DNA of 48,804 nt from CAZBSE01 sp964578625 (GTDB taxonomy: Bacteria; Actinomycetota; Humimicrobiia; Humimicrobiales; Humimicrobiaceae): NCBI GenBank assembly GCA_964578625.1, contig CAZODQ010000014.1:1-48804 (forward strand). The letters run 5' to 3'. Of the stretch, positions 43,733 to 48,804 are shown one piece after another. Made by a program: the position numbers and the translations under genes. A model generated the notes under the pieces. It did not search any database, was not told where the DNA came from, and saw only the letters and a program-made list of their open reading frames with translations. Within the stretch, counting starts at the first letter, position 1; every line of letters begins with the position of its first letter.

Positions 43733-43780
43733 GGCTGCCCCAAGTAGTGAAATTTCGAACTAAATGTTAAGAAGATTATA
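43733..43780 (+). repeat. Dispersed repeat A, copy 3
   Basis: Core GGCTGCCCCAAGTAGTGA then AATTTCGAACTAAATGTTAA. Same direction as the other copies. The reading frame A-A-P-S-S-E-I-S-N is closed by TAA right after the core, so any coding role is lost here. Confidence 0.7.
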
Positions 43781-43798
43781 GTCTTACTCTTAATTATA

Positions 43799-44167
43799 CT
43801 ATTTATTAATTGATTCTGTTTTTATTTTCTCTCTTATTCTATTGATTTCATTTTCCATCTTTGTATATCCCACCAATCCACCTGAAGCTCCAGTCATCCC
43901 TCTGGAAAGTTCTAAAAAAGCCATTCCATCCTTAAGAGTAATATTTACATTAAATTTAAATCTGTTAGCAAATCCTCCAAACATAACTCTCATAGTCATA
44001 CTTCCTTTTATATAACCTCCTTTTTCAGAAGTTCCTTCTTCAAGTCTATATCCTTCACCCTCGAAGAATTCTTTAATATAATTTGCTAGTGTGTTTACAT
44101 CTGTTTCAAATAGATAGTTTGCCCCTACATTAGTTTTTTCATAGGATTTCAATATTGCATTTATCAT
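43799..44167 (-). CDS. Hypothetical protein (122 aa)
   Basis: A 122-residue soluble alpha/beta protein of unknown function. A helix near residues 25-37 (V-N-T-L-A-N-Y-I-K-E-F) is followed by beta strands through M-T-M-R-V-M-F-G-G and F-K-F-N-V-N-I-T-L, a glycine-rich G-M-T-G-A-S-G-G-L-V-G segment near 90-100 and a C-terminal charged helix. This strand order with a glycine loop resembles small lipid- or ligand-binding folds, but no family is named. GGGTG precedes the ATG. It lies alone between repeat A copies 3 and 4, transcribed against the repeats. Confidence 0.6.
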   Translation of the reverse strand: MINAILKSYEKTNVGANYLFETDVNTLANYIKEFFEGEGYRLEEGTSEKGGYIKGSMTMRVMFGGFANRFKFNVNITLKDGMAFLELSRGMTGASGGLVGYTKMENEINRIREKIKTESINK

Positions 44168-44275
44168 TTTTCACCCTTTTTACTTTAATCTTCATAATTA
44201 TTAATATTTTATGAAATATATCTATTATATACTATAGAAAATATACTAAAAAATAAGTTCGCAGATGACTATTCT

Positions 44276-44354
44276 GGCTGCCTCAAGTAGCGAAATTTCG
44301 AACCATTTTTTAAAAGAACTAACCGATTTAAAAGGTCTGTTTAAAAATATTTAA
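44276..44354 (+). repeat. Dispersed repeat A, copy 4
   Basis: Core GGCTGCCTCAAGTAGC then GAAATTTCGAACCATTTTTT. Reads A-A-S-S-S-E-I-S-N-H-F-L-K-E-L and continues to L-F-K-N-I and TAA at 44352. With copy 1 it shows the longest conservation, about 79 bp. Confidence 0.75.
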
Positions 44355-44430
44355 ATTAAAATCTTTTGTATTTAAAAAACGTCTAACAGGCTGTAAGTGA
44401 TTATTAAATATAATCTGAAAAAAGAAAAAA

Positions 44431-44835
44431 ATGAAAGAGTATAAAAATAAAATTTATATCTCCACAGTTATTGTATTCTGGATATTAGTATCATTTTTTT
44501 TCCTGGTTGCTATAACAGAATTTAGCATTGGTTCTTTTGATGAAAAGTATCTTAATTTTATCAACATTCCAATTCAGTCAGTATATACTATCCTGGGAAT
44601 ACCCCTTATTGTTTTAGCTACAAAAGGTAAGTTTACAAAAATCTCAAAAGCATTCTTTATACTTACAGGGGCATCTTTAATTGGAGGATTCCTTAGCTAT
44701 ATATTGAGTAATTTTGTTTTTACAAAACTTTTAGAATTTGAGCCAGCTCCGGTAATATTCATAGCAACATTTTTAGTTGGAATGATAGGAAGCATAGTTC
44801 TTATAGCAAAGAAAAAAGTAAATATTAAAAATTAA
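44431..44835 (+). CDS. Four-helix membrane protein of unknown function
   Basis: A 134-residue protein with four transmembrane segments (about residues 8-29, 44-62, 70-92 and 105-127) and a lysine-rich C-terminus. I recognise no family. There is no good Shine-Dalgarno (AGAAAAAA only), and TATAAT (44409-44414) lies 16 nt before the ATG, so the leader would be about 10 nt. It stands alone between repeat A copies 4 and 5. Confidence 0.6.
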   Translation: MKEYKNKIYISTVIVFWILVSFFFLVAITEFSIGSFDEKYLNFINIPIQSVYTILGIPLIVLATKGKFTKISKAFFILTGASLIGGFLSYILSNFVFTKLLEFEPAPVIFIATFLVGMIGSIVLIAKKKVNIKN

Positions 44836-44895
44836 ATATAAGAAATAATTTTTTAGTGTAGGGTCTAATTAAAATAACTTTGACAAATCTGTCTT

Positions 44896-44962
44896 AGGTG
44901 GATAGGTTGCGAAATTTCGAACCATTTTTTAAATGAACTTATTAATTTGAGAAATATATTTA
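44896..44962 (+). repeat. Dispersed repeat A, copy 5 (5' part degraded)
   Basis: Begins GGTGGATAGGTTGC in place of the usual GGCTGCC box, then matches well: GAAATTTCGAACCATTTTTT. Reads C-E-I-S-N-H-F-L-N-E-L-I-N-L-R. Same direction as the others. Confidence 0.65.
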
Positions 44963-45619
44963 CCGGCGGCTTCTTTTAGTATAAGTAAAATAAATCTTTT
45001 TCCAAATCTCTTGAAATAGATAAACCAAAAACCACCCACAAGCCACAAATTTACTTAAAAAGATAAGTGGAATTGATAGTAAAAAAACAGCAGGTGTAAT
45101 TAATGAGCGGACTGTATAATAAATTCTTGGCATATCATATTCTATAAAACTTTTACGGTATGCATAAAACCGTATGGATGCTAAAAGAAAACTTGTTATA
45201 GCCATATAAGATGCATATAGTATTAAAGATTGCCTATATAATATATAATCACCCATTATTTTTGTTGGAATCGGTACAGCTGCAATAAACATCAAGGCTA
45301 CAATATTTAAAAAAATAAATGCGTCATTGTATTTTTTTATATATTTAAACATTTTATGATGTGCCATCCAGAACGAACGTATAATTAAGAAACTAAGTGC
45401 ATATATAAAAAACTTTGGTGCCAAATTTATAATTTCCTTACCAAGCAGCTGGTTTATAGAATCTTTAGGTATTTCAGTAATTGTTATGTTTATTGCAAGC
45501 AGTGTTACTGCAAAGGCAAATATGGCATCACTGAAGAAAACAAGTCGTTGCAATCCATACAAATATTCGTCATTTATAGTTTTTATTTTTATATTTTGTT
45601 TTCGTTTTATTGTTGGCAA
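44960..45619 (-). CDS. TMEM175/DUF1211-like potassium channel protein
   Basis: A membrane protein of about 219 residues with six helices, of the TMEM175 family of potassium-selective channels. The first helix carries the selectivity-filter hallmark F-F-S-D-A-I-F-A-F-A-V-T-L-L. I place the start at TTG 45619, because a perfect AAGGAGG lies 6 nt upstream. The ATG at 45637 would include that site within the coding sequence. Bacterial members are dimers of two-repeat or tetramers of one-repeat subunits; this one has a single filter motif. Lies alone between repeat A copies 5 and 6, on the opposite strand to the repeats. Confidence 0.8.
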   Translation of the reverse strand: MPTIKRKQNIKIKTINDEYLYGLQRLVFFSDAIFAFAVTLLAINITITEIPKDSINQLLGKEIINLAPKFFIYALSFLIIRSFWMAHHKMFKYIKKYNDAFIFLNIVALMFIAAVPIPTKIMGDYILYRQSLILYASYMAITSFLLASIRFYAYRKSFIEYDMPRIYYTVRSLITPAVFLLSIPLIFLSKFVACGWFLVYLFQEIWKKIYFTYTKRSRR

Positions 45620-45777
45620 AATTAACCTCCTTAACATATTTTAAATAACAGAATAATTTTAATACTATTATATAGATTTGAAACTGTGAAAATTTTATAA
45701 ATTATTGAGATATAAAAAAATTAAGGATTAAATGTTCTTGGAAATTATAAATTGGAAATATGGAGATATCTTCATTA

Positions 45778-45830
45778 ACTGCCCCAAGTTACGAAATTTT
45801 GAACCAATTTTTAGAGGAATTAATTAAATT
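45778..45830 (+). repeat. Dispersed repeat A, copy 6
   Basis: Core AACTGCCCCAAGTTACGA then AATTTTGAACCAATTTTTAG. It lies just upstream of the SHOCT gene and its frame is open into that gene, which may mislead automatic start calls. Same orientation as the others. Confidence 0.7.
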
Positions 45831-45840
45831 TTATAGTTTT

Positions 45841-45849
45841 TGCTATAAT
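45841..45849 (+). promoter_or_regulatory. Extended -10 promoter for the SHOCT-domain gene
   Basis: TGCTATAAT at 45841-45849 is a perfect extended -10. Transcription would start near 45856, 33 nt before the chosen ATG, and this rules out an upstream start inside repeat A. Confidence 0.5.
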
Positions 45850-45888
45850 ATACAATTAAATTATCAATATAAACGAAAGGACACAACT

Positions 45889-46158
45889 ATGTTGTGGAAT
45901 GGCATACCCTTGATTTGGCCATGGGATTTGCTTGGTGTAATTTTTTCTATATTAGTATCAATACTTATAATAGTTATAATAGTAAGAATAATAATAAGAA
46001 TTGTAACTGGGGGAGGACGTCGCCCTTACTATTATCACGACTATTTTCATGGTAAAAATAAAAACAGTGCTCTGGACATACTGCAGGAAAGATATGCAAA
46101 AGGTGAAATAACAAAAGAGCAGTATGAAAGTATGAAAAAAGATTTAGGGTTGAATTAG
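45889..46158 (+). CDS. Membrane-anchored SHOCT-domain protein
   Basis: An 89-residue protein. One helix (about residues 13-42) is followed by a basic, tyrosine- and histidine-rich linker (R-R-P-Y-Y-Y-H-D-Y-F-H) and a C-terminal SHOCT motif, A-L-D-I-L-Q-E-R-Y-A-K-G-E-I-T-K-E-Q-Y near residues 62-80. SHOCT segments mediate protein contacts or oligomerisation. I start at 45889, after GAAAGGA and a promoter at 45841. The frame is open back to ATG 45760, but that would include repeat A copy 6. A terminator follows. Confidence 0.8.
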   Translation: MLWNGIPLIWPWDLLGVIFSILVSILIIVIIVRIIIRIVTGGGRRPYYYHDYFHGKNKNSALDILQERYAKGEITKEQYESMKKDLGLN

Positions 46159-46205
46159 TTTAGTAAAAAGATTAATAAAGTTGTTATTGCCTAATTTCTT
46201 ATACA

Positions 46206-46242
46206 AATAAGGCCTTATCTAATAAGTGGGGCCTTATTTTTT
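46206..46242 (+). terminator. Intrinsic terminator after the SHOCT gene
   Basis: A perfect 9-bp stem AATAAGGCC (46206-46214) with GGCCTTATT (46230-46238) and a 15-nt loop ends in a run of T to 46242. It lies 48 bp after the SHOCT stop. Confidence 0.85.
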
Positions 46243-46304
46243 GATAAGACCTATAGTTTTACTCTAAAAAGTATCTTAAGATATAAAAGATAAATATTTT
46301 TTAG

Positions 46305-46381
46305 TGGCTGCCCCAAGTAGTGAAATTTCGAACCAAATTTTGAAGGAGTTAGTTAAATTGAGAAGTTCCCTCAAAGCTTAA
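46305..46381 (+). repeat. Dispersed repeat A, copy 7
   Basis: Core GGCTGCCCCAAGTAGTGA then AATTTCGAACCAAATTTTGA. Reads A-A-P-S-S-E-I-S-N-Q-I-L-K-E-L-V-K-L-R to a TAA at 46379. It lies in the 355-bp gap after the terminator; the rest of that gap holds only the next promoter (TATAAT at 46483-46488). Confidence 0.75.
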
Positions 46382-46513
46382 CAACAAAACTTGTAAAATT
46401 CTTCTTCTCTATGAGTAAGCACTTTTTTATCTTTAACAGCTTGACTTTTATAAATCCATAATTTATTTTAAACTTAAAAAATTATAATATTATCCGTAAA
46501 AAATGAGAAAAAA

Positions 46514-47498
46514 ATGAAAGTATTATTTATTGGAGGAACAGGAAACATTAGCACATCCTGTAGTTTTTTAACATTAGAAAAAGGTATAGACCTTTATCAT
46601 TTAAATCGGGGGGGTGACGAAAGAAGAAATCCCTGGTGTCATCTCAATAAAAGCAGATATTCATAACAAAGAAGAAACACTTAAGGCTATCGGGGATCAT
46701 GATTTTGATGTAGTTGTTGATTGGATTGCATTTATCCAGGATGATGTCAAAAGAGATTATGAAATATTCAAAGGAAAAGTAAAACAATTCATTTTTATTA
46801 GTTCTGCATCCGTCTATCAAAAACCATTGAGTGATCCGCGAATAACTGAATCCACACCCTTGTCAAATCCTGTGTGGGAATATAGTCAAAATAAAATAGC
46901 ATGCGAAGATTACTTAGTGCAAAAATATCGCGAAGAGGGCTTCCCTATAACTATTGTGCGTCCTTCACATACTTATCGCAATGTATTTCCCGTTTCTGTT
47001 GGCGATTGGCGGAATTATTGGTTAATTGATCGAATCAAAAATAGAAAGAAAATCGTGGTTCATGGAGATGGGACCTCGCTATGGGTACTCACTCATTCTG
47101 AAGATTTTGCGAAAGGGTTTGTAGGATTATTGGGAAATATTCACGCTATCGGCCATGCATTCCATATCACATCCGACGAATTATTAACCTGGAATCAAAT
47201 TTATGAGATTATTGCCGATACTGTATGTATGAAAGCCAATCTTATCCATATTCCTTCTGATTTTATAATGAAATACGATAGTAAAACCGGGGCCGGTTTA
47301 TGGGGAGATAAGGCTTATAGCGTGATCTTCGATAATACAAAGATTAAAACTTTCGTTCCTGAATTCAAAGCAACTATTCCTTTTACAGAAGGAATTAAAA
47401 AAGTACTTAATTGGTTCGATGAAGATGAAACCCGGAAGAAACTTAATCCTAAAGATGATGAATATATGGATAACTTAATCAATTCATATCTAAAGTAA
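46514..47498 (+). pseudogene. NAD-dependent epimerase/dehydratase gene with one-base frameshift
   Basis: An extended short-chain dehydrogenase/NAD-dependent epimerase-like gene acting on a nucleotide sugar or similar substrate. The ATG at 46514 gives the dinucleotide fold start M-K-V-L-F-I-G-G-T-G-N-I-S, but a run of seven G (about 46608-46614) carries one extra base and shifts the frame. Removing one G joins H-L-N-R-G to V-T-K-E-E-I-P-G, and the rest is intact, with F-I-S-S-A-S-V-Y-Q-K near residues 95-104 and the Y-S-Q-N-K catalytic YxxxK. The repaired length is 327. A start at GTG 46614 would lack the NAD motif. Mutation or assembly error. Confidence 0.78.
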
Positions 47499-47564
47499 TA
47501 TGCCTAAAGGATAAAGATATTGATATAAGATTAGTTGGGATTAGTTGAATAAAAAATAATTCCT

Positions 47565-47633
47565 CTGGCTGGGGACAGTGGACAAAGTTAGAAACACTTT
47601 ATTATGCTTAAATGGGGATACTTTTATACCTGA
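47565..47633 (+). repeat. Dispersed repeat B, copy 2
   Basis: Core TGGCTGGGGACAGTGGACAA then AGTTAGAAACACTTTATTAT and GCTTAAATGGGGATACTTTT. Reads T-V-D-K-V-R-N-T-L-L-C-L-N-G-D-T-F-I-P-E. It overlaps the stop end of the DUF6064 gene by 10 bp. Confidence 0.65.
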
Positions 47634-48385
47634 ATTAAGTTTTTAGACTTTGGTTTTATTTTCAAATAAGAAAGAATAAGACAATAAAGTGAAATAACAA
47701 ATAAGGGTATATGTAGGATAACTAACCATATTATTCCATCCAAAAAAATATAAACCATATTTAGGATACCTACAAATAAGCCTACGAAACTGGTTACCCT
47801 CAATACTGCTATATTTACCCGTGGATGATAGATAGATAGGATTGCTAAAATAACTGGTGCAGTAAAACAAAAGGCTATGCCATAATCCGAGGTTAGTAGA
47901 TAAATGGGCTTAAATTCAAGCTCAATTGGAGACCAGAAAGATAGGATAGCAAAAGGCACAACCCAGTATTTCCAATATGGTATTTTTGGTAGTGCAAAGT
48001 CATTCTGCTTTACTATAATTTCCCAAATCCAATATATTCCAATAATCGAAAAAATAATCACATAGCTTCCCATAATAGCTAAACCATATTTATCAGTGAA
48101 GAATACACCCTGGGAAAATGCAAAGAAGAAAAAACTGATACAGATATAGATATTGAATACCTGCCTTACCTTGTTTTTAAAAATGATAAGTAAAATCACA
48201 ATTATTATGGTAGCTATATGAAAAAAGGGAGCTGCTATTCTGTAGGTTTCAGAAGAAGCTTTTAGTAAGTCCAGTATTACGGCATTAATATTGCTGTAGT
48301 CGTAACCTTTAGTAGCATATATAGGAATAAAGAAGAATATTACTAATAGGAGATAAAACCACCATTTTTTATATAATGATTTCAT
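47624..48385 (-). CDS. DUF6064-family membrane protein, paralogue
   Basis: A 253-residue membrane protein with eight helices. It is a diverged paralogue of the protein at 35728-36399: both share I-M-G...I-I-F/I-S, Q/N-D/F-F-A/S-L-P-K/R and P-R-V-N. It has an additional N-terminal helix of about 30 residues. Function unknown. It lies between repeat B copy 2 and repeat A copy 8 and is transcribed against the repeats. Confidence 0.65.
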   Translation of the reverse strand: MKSLYKKWWFYLLLVIFFFIPIYATKGYDYSNINAVILDLLKASSETYRIAAPFFHIATIIIVILLIIFKNKVRQVFNIYICISFFFFAFSQGVFFTDKYGLAIMGSYVIIFSIIGIYWIWEIIVKQNDFALPKIPYWKYWVVPFAILSFWSPIELEFKPIYLLTSDYGIAFCFTAPVILAILSIYHPRVNIAVLRVTSFVGLFVGILNMVYIFLDGIIWLVILHIPLFVISLYCLILSYLKIKPKSKNLIQV

Positions 48386-48480
48386 TGTTCACTAAAAATC
48401 TTTTTTAAACAAAATTTAAATTTTTATGAATTCTTGGCTTTATTATACATTTATTAATAAATAAGAGAAGATAATAGATT

Positions 48481-48535
48481 GGTTGCCCCGGGTTGCCAAA
48501 TTTCGAACCAAATTTTGAAGGAATTAAAAAGTATT
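48481..48535 (+). repeat. Dispersed repeat A, copy 8
   Basis: Core GGTTGCCCCGGGTTGCCA then AATTTCGAACCAAATTTTGA. Reads V-A-P-G-C-Q-I-S-N-Q-I-L-K-E-L. Repeat B copy 3 follows within 10 bp, the only place where the two are adjacent. Confidence 0.72.
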
Positions 48536-48541
48536 ATTGAA

Positions 48542-48610
48542 CTGGCTGACCATAGTGGACAAAGATGGAACAAACCTGTTAAACTTGAATAAGGTTATTT
48601 TTATACCTTA
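48542..48610 (+). repeat. Dispersed repeat B, copy 3 (most divergent)
   Basis: CTGGCTGACCATAGTGGACA then AAGATGGAACAAACCTGTTA and TTTTTATACC. About two thirds of positions match copies 1 and 2. The remaining bases to 48701 are AT-rich and show nothing else. Confidence 0.55.
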
Positions 48611-48701
48611 ATTTAATTATTAAAAGATAATCAGCTTTTTTACCAAATAAAAAAAGTATTATAAATACATTAAGTTTGATTACAAAATAATCTAAATTAA
48701 T

Positions 48702-48804
48702 ATGGTTAGGTTTTATAAAAAATTACTTAATATGGGACTGCTTTTTTCTATTGCCTGTATACTTTCTATTCTATCTTTCCCCGTTAACCCTCTTGCTATA
48801 CTTA
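48702..48804 (+). CDS. Start of a secreted or membrane protein (cut by window end)
   Basis: The first 34 codons of a gene running off the right edge. M-V-R-F-Y-K-K-L-L-N-M-G-L-L-F-S-I-A-C-I is a basic start with a hydrophobic core, typical of a signal peptide or first membrane helix. No Shine-Dalgarno is seen. A cysteine at residue 19 could be a lipobox, but the surrounding residues do not fit well. Nothing more can be said of the product. Confidence 0.5.
   Translation, partial: MVRFYKKLLNMGLLFSIACILSILSFPVNPLAIL

Noticed and set aside
45760..45888. N-terminal extension of the SHOCT protein
   Set aside because: The extension is repeat A copy 6 plus a promoter; the ribosome binding site and helix topology support the start at 45889.
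46614..46616. GTG as the real start of the epimerase
   Set aside because: It would remove the NAD-binding motif, which is present just upstream in another frame; a frameshift explains the data better.
38380..48535. Repeat A as classical integron attC sites
   Set aside because: I cannot find the required GTTRRRY and RYYYAAC boxes or a long imperfect palindrome, and genes between repeats point in both directions.
38380..48610. Repeats as a CRISPR array
   Set aside because: Spacing is 0.5-4 kb with genes between copies, and the repeats are diverged.

Overview
The window looks like a chromosomal segment of an AT-rich, probably anaerobic or microaerophilic bacterium. It carries rubredoxin, flavodoxin, an iron-sulfur-rich split glutamate synthase, a class II aldolase, a GAF-ANTAR antitermination regulator, GlnS, PlsY and at least five predicted lipoproteins. 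The mix recalls uncultivated low-GC Actinomycetota-like or other deep-branching anaerobic lineages; this assignment is inference and weak.

0-11.5 kb is housekeeping: an isoprenylcysteine-methyltransferase-like membrane protein, tRNA-Glu(CUC), the GAF-ANTAR regulator, fructose-bisphosphate aldolase, a five-gene archaeal-type glutamate synthase operon (amidotransferase, FMN synthase, four-cluster ferredoxin, FAD/NAD oxidoreductase, GXGXG subunit) behind a strong promoter and a leader that ends in a textbook terminator, a DUF72 protein, a GT2 glycosyltransferase and PlsY. 11.5-20 kb holds a small membrane protein, a YxlEFG-like ABC operon, a PrsW/YhfC-like membrane protease, rubredoxin and a run of secreted or lipid-anchored proteins (propeller-like, SGNH hydrolase, Asp-box), with a bactofilin. 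Two decayed genes lie here. 20-34.5 kb holds glnS, an MFS transporter with PadR regulator, a CDF-like transporter, flavodoxin, three membrane glycosylation genes (one frameshifted), an ATPase-permease-permease ABC operon, dodecin and a COG3044-type ATPase with a small partner.

34.5-48.8 kb is accessory. A foreign-looking gene at 34679-35647 ends in an adenine-poor, C-lectin-like tail that resembles the variable region of a diversity-generating retroelement (DGR) target. After a DUF6064 gene, an HtrA protease and a stand-alone AsnC-type domain comes the most unusual part of the window. From 38.4 kb to the end, mostly single genes in both orientations (repeat lipoprotein, TspO-like plus beta-lactamase-like, DUF4386, a 35-residue membrane peptide, TMEM175-like channel, SHOCT protein, epimerase, DUF6064) are separated by short repeats that all lie in the same direction. 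I recognise eight copies of repeat A and three of repeat B. The layout is cassette-like, but I see no integrase and no classical attC motifs.

Several genes are broken by one event: a nonsense codon, homopolymer indels, or an internal deletion. The homopolymer cases may be assembly errors. Promoters at several genes suggest that leaderless mRNAs coexist with Shine-Dalgarno-led ones.
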